DNA from: an uncultured bacterium | Lineage (GTDB): Bacteria > Bacteroidota > Ignavibacteria > Ignavibacteriales > Melioribacteraceae | Assembly (NCBI GenBank): GCA_937936675.1 | Contig: CALDDL010000122.1 | Span: 1 to 5,432 of the forward strand | Direction of reading: 5' to 3' | DNA length: 5,432 nucleotides | Shown: positions 1 to 5,432 of the stretch, piece after piece | Layout: each line of letters begins with the position of its first letter | Numbering within the stretch: position 1 is the stretch's first letter | The notes under the pieces: generated by a model | What the model was told of the DNA's origin: nothing | Database searches by the model: none | Seen by the model: the letters and a program-made list of their open reading frames with translations, nothing else | Translations under genes and position numbers: made by a program

Positions 1-2894
1 TATTTCACCAAAATCATTTTTTTCGTAGCAATTTTATTACCGGCTTTGAATGTATAGAAATAAATTCCGCTCGGAAGATTTTCGGCATTCCAAGTTACCT
101 GATAATAACCGGCACTCTTCTCACCTTCGACTAGCGTAGCAATCTCTTTACCCAAAATATTATATACGCTTATTGTAACAAAAGATGATTTTGGCAGCTC
201 ATAATCAATCGTAGTAGTTGGATTGAACGGATTGGGATAATTTTGGGCAATCGAATACTCCTTTGGTAATTCATTCTCTTTAACCACGGAAAGATCATTT
301 TGCACCGTAAACATAGCATCGCTTAGATCATTGATATTATTATTAAATCTGCTTTCAATATATATACGATATTTATCTCCATGGGAAATAAATCCATTAC
401 CACCAAGCTCCCACAGATAAGCCCTATCGCTTGCAACTGAATCTATTACCATTATATGAACATGATCATCTCTATATAGTTTAATTCTTACCGATTCATT
501 AATATTATCATCCCATTTTATATAATACTTTTGACCGTAAACAAATGTCTCTCCGCCATTAGGTTCCAAAATTTTTATAAATGGGGCAATTGTAGAAAAC
601 ATACTATTAGTCCATTCGCTTTCGCCTGAACCATTAAACGCCTTAACTCTCCAGTAGTAATTTTTTAATGGTTCTAATGAGGGGATATAAAATTTACTTG
701 TCATAAGATTCGTTTCATTAACCACAAGCTCTGAAAAATCTTCTTTTAATGAAACTTGCAAATCATAAGAAGTAACCTCGCCATCGCTATTCCATTTCAG
801 GGTAACGGGCAAAGTTTGATTTACTTTTCCGTCATTTAATGGATAAATAATTTTTGGTTGTGCGATTGAAACAATTTCATTAGGAATGGCTAAAATAAAT
901 TCACCGAATTTATTCATTGTAGCCTTTAGTTCACCTCTGGTTGCATTATAAGAAGTCGTCAAAGGAAGAAAAAGTCCCTGTCCCAAATTTTCTCTATGAT
1001 ACACAATTACTTTTGATGGATCGGCTATTCGATTAAATTTATTCAAGTCGATCAACAATTCTGCGGTTATCGAATTTATTGCAGAATTAGAGATATAGAA
1101 TCGATATTGATATACCAATGGAGACGGTCCTAAAAACTGAGGATTGAAAGGTGCTAAATTAAATTTCTTTATATTTATTTTGTTATATCCCTCTCCAGAA
1201 ATACTTTTAATATTCATTGTAACGAATGTGCTATCGCCATCTTCATTAAATTCATAACTATTATTTAATGCAATTTCGTATTGATCAATATTAGCCTGCG
1301 GTTTTAGAAACTCTTTAGGATATTTTAATGCGCGGTAGCTTACTAACCCTTTGGGAAGCCAAGTCATTTCGGATACTACTTTTTTATCTGGAGTAATTTC
1401 AGTGAAAGCAGGGCTTCCGCCACCCGAAGCACTTCCCCATCCTATAAACATATTCCCATTTGGAAGTCTTCTAAAACTCCCTTGAAACTGTGAATATATA
1501 TCAGGTACGTGTCGATATTCATAAACTAATTCAGCGGTTTTATTTACTTCATCAATTTTATATTCTGCGGCTCTTGAAAATTTTGCCGATTTCCGATCTG
1601 CTCCATTATCAAATAAAGTAATATTACCATTCGGGAGTTGACGAACATCATGAGTCCGTGAAAAGTATAATGGTTTATTTGTTTCATCTTCTCCGATAAA
1701 AGTAAATTGATTATTTTTACCGCCTAGCCGCCATATAATTTCTCCTGTCTTTCGATTTATTTTAGTTATCTCATTCAAGTTTCGCGATGAGATAAGAAGA
1801 TTACCATCGATGGTTAATTCAATTGAATTAATATGGATAGGGTCGAAAGCCGTTAGAGTTGTATTAAAATAAGTATCGAGATAATTAAAATGGTCCCAGC
1901 TTCTCCATTGAAAGACAACATTTTTATCGTTATCAAGCTCTTGCATTACCGAACCCGCAACCATAGCATTTGGTTTACCACCTTCTACTTCGTTACTTAA
2001 ATCAACAGGTTGTAAATCATAACAATTCATTATCACATGTCCATTGGGGAGCATTAAAAATTCATGAGAATCCGCCATATAGCCATTTTTCATTTGATAA
2101 GTATCTATATGAGCGAAATTAGAATCCAGAATTAAATAATTTGATTCACTTCCTCCTGCCCAGCCGTGTAGTGTAAGTTCTTCATTAATTACAGTATTGC
2201 CATTCGGCAGTATATGAAAATTTTCTGATCCCTCTTCAGTTTTATCGTAAAATATTGGGTTACCGTTATTATCAATTATCATATAATAATATCCGATGCC
2301 AGGTGCGGCAGTGGATACAGTTAGAAATGTAGCCCCATCAAAAGCAGTGCTATCATTGACGTTCATAGTTATCAGAGGAAAATCAGCGGGGACATCCATA
2401 ATGCTTTTGATACTCTTGGTATTCTTTGATTTGTAGCTCATTTCCGGAGTTAACGATGATCCATTTTCATCATCATAATATCTGCCTGCAAGTTTAGGAA
2501 CTACAATCGGCTTATCAAGTGAGGTAACATAAAAGCTATATTTGAACGGTTTTAACTCTTTTCCTAATGTATTTTTTATCCCGCCTAAATACATCACGGT
2601 GATTTTTTCTGAAGGAGCAAATTTTTCTTTAGGATCGAATATGACAGTCTTTCTATCGGTAGATAATATAAATGTTCCTTCATATTTCTTGTTATCGGAA
2701 TATACTCTTATTCTCCCATTTGCAAGAGTTGAAGGATTAATCGTATTCCCATCTCTGAAAATTATTGTTTCTTCTCTCGAATTAAATTTTGATTCGGGGA
2801 GAGGTGATACATACTTGTATCCAATTACCGATTGCGGGAAAACATTCGCTCCTGTAATCAGCATAAAAATTAAAATAGTAAACATTTTTTTCAT
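1..2894 (-). CDS. Secreted ASST-family (arylsulfotransferase-like) protein with T9SS sorting domain; stop codon cut by window edge
   Basis: Reading leftwards from an ATG at 2892-2894 gives 964 uninterrupted residues. The last two bases of the window read TA, the start of a stop codon cut off at the edge; the protein end KMILVK is typical of T9SS tails, so it is probably complete. Order: signal peptide (1 to about 21), SbsA/Big-type Ig domain (26-124), ASST beta-propeller (165-527), unrecognised beta-rich module (531-672), fibronectin III-like domain (677-768), Kre9/KNH-like domain opening with PNGGE (773-865), T9SS type A domain (877-964). Candidate active-site residues are H277, H354 with N356, R371 and H415, matching in order the H252, H356/N358, R374 and catalytic H436 of E. 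coli ASST as I recall them. Known family members transfer sulfate from phenolic sulfate esters to phenols without PAPS; that role here is inferred. There is only one cysteine (C291). The start is supported by a Shine-Dalgarno-like site and a good signal peptide. Likely second gene of an operon, 15 bp after its paralogue. Confidence 0.9.
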   Translation of the reverse strand, partial: MKKMFTILIFMLITGANVFPQSVIGYKYVSPLPESKFNSREETIIFRDGNTINPSTLANGRIRVYSDNKKYEGTFILSTDRKTVIFDPKEKFAPSEKITVMYLGGIKNTLGKELKPFKYSFYVTSLDKPIVVPKLAGRYYDDENGSSLTPEMSYKSKNTKSIKSIMDVPADFPLITMNVNDSTAFDGATFLTVSTAAPGIGYYYMIIDNNGNPIFYDKTEEGSENFHILPNGNTVINEELTLHGWAGGSESNYLILDSNFAHIDTYQMKNGYMADSHEFLMLPNGHVIMNCYDLQPVDLSNEVEGGKPNAMVAGSVMQELDNDKNVVFQWRSWDHFNYLDTYFNTTLTAFDPIHINSIELTIDGNLLISSRNLNEITKINRKTGEIIWRLGGKNNQFTFIGEDETNKPLYFSRTHDVRQLPNGNITLFDNGADRKSAKFSRAAEYKIDEVNKTAELVYEYRHVPDIYSQFQGSFRRLPNGNMFIGWGSASGGGSPAFTEITPDKKVVSEMTWLPKGLVSYRALKYPKEFLKPQANIDQYEIALNNSYEFNEDGDSTFVTMNIKSISGEGYNKINIKKFNLAPFNPQFLGPSPLVYQYRFYISNSAINSITAELLIDLNKFNRIADPSKVIVYHRENLGQGLFLPLTTSYNATRGELKATMNKFGEFILAIPNEIVSIAQPKIIYPLNDGKVNQTLPVTLKWNSDGEVTSYDLQVSLKEDFSELVVNETNLMTSKFYIPSLEPLKNYYWRVKAFNGSGESEWTNSMFSTIAPFIKILEPNGGETFVYGQKYYIKWDDNINESVRIKLYRDDHVHIMVIDSVASDRAYLWELGGNGFISHGDKYRIYIESRFNNNINDLSDAMFTVQNDLSVVKENELPKEYSIAQNYPNPFNPTTTIDYELPKSSFVTISVYNILGKEIATLVEGEKSAGYYQVTWNAENLPSGIYFYTFKAGNKIATKKMILVK
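3..266 (-). other. T9SS type A sorting domain, downstream protein
   Basis: Residues 877-964. YPNPFNP (886-892) is followed by TTTIDYELP, a VTISVYNILGKEIATL strand, GYYQVTWNAENLPSGIYFYTF and the terminal KKMILVK. This is the C-terminal signal recognised by the type IX secretion machinery and usually removed or exchanged for a surface anchor. It implies that the host encodes a T9SS. Confidence 0.93.
300..578 (-). other. Kre9/KNH-like (Ser-Thr-rich anchored membrane protein family) domain
   Basis: Residues 773-865 begin with IKILEPNGGETFVYGQKY and YIKWDD, continue with a VRIKLYRD strand and end with KYRIYIES and DAMFTV. This PNGGE...G....I.W pattern is typical of the Kre9/KNH family of surface-protein beta-sandwich domains. 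No catalytic role is expected. The upstream paralogue has a CBM4/9-like domain at the equivalent place. Confidence 0.65.
591..866 (-). other. Fibronectin III-like domain, downstream protein
   Basis: Residues 677-768. The pattern is typical of this fold: an opening PKIIYPLNDG, LKWNSDGEVTSYDLQVS, a SLEPLKNYYWRVKAFN strand pair, then a closing SEWTNSMFST. It resembles the Fn3-type domains often placed before T9SS tails. A structural linker is the likely role. Confidence 0.6.
879..1304 (-). other. Unrecognised beta-rich module, only in the downstream protein
   Basis: Residues 531-672, between the propeller and the fibronectin III-like domain. It includes YQYRFYISNS, then ADPSKVIVYHRENLGQGLF, and ends with MNKFGEFILAIP. 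The alternating hydrophobic pattern suggests beta strands. I cannot name the family. The upstream paralogue goes straight from propeller to fibronectin III-like domain with no counterpart. A binding or spacer role would be a guess. Confidence 0.5.
1314..2402 (-). other. ASST beta-propeller domain, downstream protein
   Basis: Residues 165-527. The family core is recognisable: DSHEF (H277), HINS (H354, N356), SSRN (R371), EITKINRKTGEIIWRLGG (374-392), THDVR (H415) and LFDNG (427-431). LPNGN-type turns followed by a hydrophobic strand recur at about 229, 282, 362, 420 and 478, as expected for successive propeller blades. The residue after R371 is Asn, where the upstream paralogue has His. Confidence 0.85.
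2523..2819 (-). other. SbsA/Big-type Ig-like domain, downstream protein
   Basis: Residues 26-124 show the usual SbsA_Ig layout: a region ending in a beta-strand series (TVIFDPKEKFAP), then a strand and an IKNTLGKEL turn, closing with FKYSFYVTS. Such domains act as spacers or stalks in secreted proteins. The upstream paralogue has the same domain at 5122-5432, with the matching segments LIADPIYDFTEG and GGIKTDNGVPL. Confidence 0.65.
2832..2894 (-). other. Sec signal peptide of the downstream ASST protein
   Basis: Residues 1-21 start MKKMF, followed by a hydrophobic stretch (TILIFMLITGA) and end in NVFPQ before SVIGYKY. Cleavage is most likely after Q21, resembling the FAQ-type sites common in the Bacteroidota group. 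There is no lipobox cysteine, so it is not a lipoprotein. This is consistent with Sec export to the periplasm before T9SS secretion. The exact cleavage site is uncertain. Confidence 0.8.
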
Positions 2895-2909
2895 AATTAA
2901 TTCCTCAAT
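2895..2909 (-). promoter_or_regulatory. 15-bp intergenic gap with Shine-Dalgarno-like site
   Basis: On the minus strand the gap between the upstream TAA and the downstream ATG reads ATTGAGGAATTAATT. GAGGAA (2901-2906) sits six bases before the ATG, a normal ribosome-binding spacing, and it supports the ATG at 2892-2894 over the second in-frame ATG at codon 4. The gap is too short for a terminator or a separate promoter, so the two genes are probably on one transcript. Confidence 0.75.
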
Positions 2910-5432
2910 TTATTTTATCAATATCATTTTCAGTTTTGATAAACGAGTATTTTCAAAATCACCCGAAAGTCTTTCGATAGTAGCAATATAGATTCCCGAG
3001 GCTAATTTAACCCCATTAAAATTGTATTCATAAATACCGCCGGATGAATGCGTTAATAATTTCTCAGTAATCATTTCGCCTAATAAATTATATATTGAAA
3101 GACGAACGGTGCCATAAGAAGGTAGCGAATATTTTATAATGGTATTAGGATTAAATGGATTAGGATAGTTTCCTATCAAACCAAAACTATCGGGCAAAAT
3201 ATTATAATCTTCATCAGCATCGGCAAAATCATCTTCTTTGAATATTACGTTATCTAAAAGAATTGATGGATTATATCCACCACATTGAAATATTAAACGA
3301 GCTTTAAAATCATTTTCGTTATTCATAGTAAAAACATGTATGAAAGTTTTTTTAGTTTTGCCGAGAGCCACAGCACCAATGCGGCTATAATCCTCATAAT
3401 TACCGCCATCTCGGGTTATACGAGGATAAAAAACTCTCGAATCTCCTGCTGCGGCATCGTATTGAAAATGATACTTTTTCCCTTTTACGACAGAAATATT
3501 TTTTTGAATCAATTCAATATTCCAATCGCTTGATCCGCTATTTGAAACGTTAATAAATGCCTCGTTATTCGATGTAATTATCAAACTTGCATTTGCTTGC
3601 TCGAAAGTTTGGAATACCCAATTATCTTTGCCCGCCGAAAAATCGCCATTTAATAACATATTAGTACCGGGAGCAATAAATCTTACAAATACTTTTTCTT
3701 TATTAGAAAATTCGCTTGAATTACCCGAGGAATAAATGGCTTTTACGGCGAAATAATAATCATTATTATTATCTAACGATTCAGTTTCAAAATATAATTC
3801 TTTTGTATTGCCAATTTTCGTTAAGCTATTTTCTGATTTACCGGCATATATATCATAGGATGCAACATCGGAATCGCCAAACTTATTAAAAATTAATCTT
3901 ATCCTATCGGTATAAGATTCAGCGGTTAGATATGGTATAGATGCTTTTCCTAAAGAATTAAATTTGAATGCACGATAGCAATGATATTTTTCGATAAAAT
4001 CCAATTGATAAACTTTATCTCCTGAGGGAGTAACTTCCGAAACTTTAGGAAGTGAACCATCTGCCCAACAAATTAGTGTGTTCCCGTTTGGAAGTCGCTG
4101 CGCATTTCCCATCCAGCTTGTATAATATTTATCAGGGTCTTTATATTCCCATACTAATGTGGCAGTATTATTCGTATCATTAATTTTATATTCAACGGCT
4201 CGAGAAATTTTTGGCGAATGAAAATTACCATTATCAAATATTGTATAGTGATTATTACCTACCGAGCGGATATCATGCTGCCATGAAGGTCCATTAAATG
4301 AATCATTAATAAAAGTAAACTGATTGTTTTTATTACCAGGTCCGCCAAGTCGCCAGATCATCTCTCCGGTCGTTCTATTTATTTTTGTTATTTCGCTTAG
4401 GTGTCTCGCCGAAACTAATAAATTGCCGTCTTTATCTATATCGATAGCATTCGCATGAATATAATCGATATAGCTTGCCGTTAAGTCTATTCCAATAGCA
4501 TCGGTAATTTTATAATTATCCCAGCATCTCCATTCAAAAACAATATTATTATTTTTATCTACTTCTACTATGTGATTACCGACTACAGTAGCATTCGTCT
4601 TACCGTTAGGAACGAGTTTGCTCATATCTATCTGACGCCATTCTAAAGCAATCATTAAGGCATTGCCATTTGGTTGGAGAATAAGCTCATGCTCATCGGT
4701 TCCATAAGGACCACATGTATATTCACGAATCACATTGAACCCGGAATCCATTCCAAAAAATTTATCATACCCTTCTGCAAGCCGATAAGTCATTTCGCCG
4801 GTAGATTGAATTTTGAAATCACGTGCACGTGATGGCATCCTTCTATAAAATAGAGGTGTACCGTCTCCATCGAGTATCATTATATAAGGTGTTCCACCCC
4901 AATTATTCATATAAATATAACCGGGAGCGGAGTTTTTATTTATCTCAATTTTCACTTCGGGATAATCGGATGGGACTACGATTCCGTTTATAGATTGAAT
5001 TGTGTTTGCTGATCCTATATCCGATTCTTTCAAATCTAATTCTAATCTATTCTCAGAAATTCCATTTATTGAATCGCGCCTATCAAATTCATAACGTAAA
5101 AATTTTTCTTTTGGAATCTCATTTTGTGCTATCGTAAAACTAAATTCAACCGGAAGAAGAGGAACGCCATTATCCGTCTTTATTCCGCCTTCAAAACGGA
5201 CAAAAACAATTTCACCCTCCGTAAAATCATAAATAGGATCAGCAATTAATGTATATTCATCGGTCGAGATAATAACATCAGCTTTATGAATCCCACTCTT
5301 GCTTCCTCTAATTAAAAATTTTTCTGCGGCTGCTATCCTATCTATATTATTTATTTTTTCACCAAATCGTAAAATTATATTACTCCCCTTACGGTGATAC
5401 TCGCTCTCCGGCTTCGGAAAAATGTATTGATA
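2910..5432 (-). CDS. Secreted ASST-family protein with CBM4/9-like and T9SS domains; 5' end missing
   Basis: The frame is open from the right edge to a TAA at 2910-2912, giving 840 visible residues (numbered from the edge). A TTG at 5031-5033 could be taken as the start, but the 133 codons before it align with the downstream paralogue's Ig domain (YQYIFPKPES against its YKYVSPLPES, residue 26 onward). They contain no Met, so the true start and signal peptide, perhaps 25 residues, lie outside. Order: SbsA/Big-type Ig domain (1-103), ASST propeller (about 150-491), fibronectin III-like domain (497-583), CBM4/9-like domain opening with LLNGDF (591-734), T9SS type A domain with YPNPFNP (745-840). 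Candidate catalytic residues are H248, H326 with N328, R343 and H386 (WQHDIR). The family is PAPS-independent aryl-sulfate sulfotransferase; the substrate is unknown. The carbohydrate-binding-like module suggests attachment to a glycan, which is inference. Probably the leading visible gene of a two-gene unit. Confidence 0.9.
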   Translation of the reverse strand, partial: YQYIFPKPESEYHRKGSNIILRFGEKINNIDRIAAAEKFLIRGSKSGIHKADVIISTDEYTLIADPIYDFTEGEIVFVRFEGGIKTDNGVPLLPVEFSFTIAQNEIPKEKFLRYEFDRRDSINGISENRLELDLKESDIGSANTIQSINGIVVPSDYPEVKIEINKNSAPGYIYMNNWGGTPYIMILDGDGTPLFYRRMPSRARDFKIQSTGEMTYRLAEGYDKFFGMDSGFNVIREYTCGPYGTDEHELILQPNGNALMIALEWRQIDMSKLVPNGKTNATVVGNHIVEVDKNNNIVFEWRCWDNYKITDAIGIDLTASYIDYIHANAIDIDKDGNLLVSARHLSEITKINRTTGEMIWRLGGPGNKNNQFTFINDSFNGPSWQHDIRSVGNNHYTIFDNGNFHSPKISRAVEYKINDTNNTATLVWEYKDPDKYYTSWMGNAQRLPNGNTLICWADGSLPKVSEVTPSGDKVYQLDFIEKYHCYRAFKFNSLGKASIPYLTAESYTDRIRLIFNKFGDSDVASYDIYAGKSENSLTKIGNTKELYFETESLDNNNDYYFAVKAIYSSGNSSEFSNKEKVFVRFIAPGTNMLLNGDFSAGKDNWVFQTFEQANASLIITSNNEAFINVSNSGSSDWNIELIQKNISVVKGKKYHFQYDAAAGDSRVFYPRITRDGGNYEDYSRIGAVALGKTKKTFIHVFTMNNENDFKARLIFQCGGYNPSILLDNVIFKEDDFADADEDYNILPDSFGLIGNYPNPFNPNTIIKYSLPSYGTVRLSIYNLLGEMITEKLLTHSSGGIYEYNFNGVKLASGIYIATIERLSGDFENTRLSKLKMILIK
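2913..3200 (-). other. T9SS type A sorting domain, upstream protein
   Basis: Visible residues 745-840. FGLIGNYPNPFNPNTIIKY, then VRLSIYNLLGEMI, GGIYEYNFNGVKLASGIYIATI and a terminal LKMILIK. Compared with the downstream tail it has a roughly ten-residue longer loop (RLSGDFENTRLSK) before the last strand. Same export route as the paralogue. Confidence 0.93.
3231..3662 (-). other. CBM4/9-like carbohydrate-binding domain, upstream protein
   Basis: Visible residues 591-734. It opens with NMLLNGDFSAGKDNW, has an SDWNIELIQKNISVVKGKKYHFQYDAAA strand set, and closes with SILLDNVIFKED, the usual start, middle and end of the CBM4/9 fold (NGDFE...W; kG..Y.f...a.a; iDdV.). In other proteins such domains bind glycans or act as non-binding jelly-roll spacers; ligand binding here is inferred only. 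Confidence 0.75.
3684..3944 (-). other. Fibronectin III-like domain, upstream protein
   Basis: Visible residues 497-583. RIRLIFNKFGDSDVASYDIYAG, LYFETESLDNNNDYYFAVKAIYS and a closing SSEFSNKEKVFV strand fit the Fn3 pattern of a central Y-x-hydrophobic strand pair. It directly follows the propeller and precedes the CBM4/9-like domain, probably as a spacer. Confidence 0.65.
3960..4985 (-). other. ASST beta-propeller domain, upstream protein
   Basis: Visible residues 150-491. Key elements in order are DEHEL (H248), EWRCWDN, HANAID (H326, N328), SARHLSEITKINR (R343), MIWRLGGPGN, WQHDIR (H386) and IFDNGN. Blade-type turns (QPNGN, KDGN, LPNGN) fall near visible residues 253, 334 and 447. The core aligns closely with the downstream protein, for example ITKINR-TGE-IWRLGG shared almost exactly. 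Confidence 0.85.
4818..4833. repeat. 16-bp perfect palindrome inside the upstream gene
   Basis: ATCACGTGCACGTGAT equals its own reverse complement and has a 12-bp GC-rich core made of two abutting CACGTG units. It lies inside the coding sequence for PSRARDF of the ASST propeller, so it may be chance. No other supporting regulatory structure is visible nearby. Confidence 0.5.

Noticed and set aside
2542..2991. Plus-strand open frame of 149 codons across the gene junction
   Set aside because: It lies antisense to both well-supported minus-strand genes, has no recognisable domain and no Shine-Dalgarno site that I can see, and its length is explained by the AT-rich codon use of the opposite strand.
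3336..3533. Plus-strand open frame of 65 codons
   Set aside because: It is wholly antisense to the CBM4/9-like region of the upstream gene, whose frame is clearly the real one.
3762..3785. AT-only run rich in ATT/AAT triplets, possibly a microsatellite
   Set aside because: It encodes the Asn-rich turn LDNNNDYY of the Fn3-like domain and is short and imperfect.
2910..5033. A 707-residue version of the upstream gene starting at TTG
   Set aside because: The reading frame continues upstream to the window edge with clear similarity to the paralogue's N-terminal domain, so this start would truncate a real domain.
1..5432. A phage, CRISPR, toxin-antitoxin or other defence system
   Set aside because: Nothing in either strand supports it. 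There are no short direct repeats with spacers, no nuclease or transposase motifs, and the window is filled by two secreted ASST-type proteins.

Overview
The window is AT-rich bacterial DNA in which almost every base belongs to two large minus-strand genes lying head to tail, the upstream one at high coordinates. Both encode secreted, multi-domain proteins built around an arylsulfotransferase (ASST-type) beta-propeller. Both end in a type IX secretion system (T9SS) type A sorting domain with the signature YPNPFNP. T9SS is confined to the Bacteroidota/Chlorobiota/Ignavibacteriota group and relatives. The QNYPNPFNPTT-style wording of the tail is especially common in Ignavibacteria-like genomes, so I infer an Ignavibacteriota-type organism, without proof of rank. 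The standard genetic code reads through both genes without internal stops.

Layout, following transcription from right to left. Positions 5432 to 2910 hold the upstream gene. Its first codons lie outside the window, and 840 residues plus the stop are visible: Ig-like domain, ASST propeller, fibronectin III-like domain, CBM4/9-like carbohydrate-binding domain, T9SS tail. A 15-bp gap (2895-2909) carries a Shine-Dalgarno-like GAGGAA. Positions 2894 to 1 hold the downstream paralogue of 964 residues: signal peptide, Ig-like domain, ASST propeller, an unrecognised beta-rich module, fibronectin III-like domain, Kre9/KNH-like domain, T9SS tail. Its stop codon is cut after two bases by the left edge.

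The two genes are probably co-transcribed, and the proteins exported through Sec and then T9SS to the cell surface or medium. Both keep the His, His-x-Asn, Arg and His residues expected of an ASST active site, so both could be PAPS-independent sulfotransferases moving sulfate between phenolic esters and acceptors. The true substrates are unknown. The main point of interest is that the paralogues keep the same ends and catalytic core but carry different middle modules. No promoter, terminator, RNA gene, mobile element or CRISPR array is visible. The operon's promoter would lie beyond the right edge and its terminator beyond the left.
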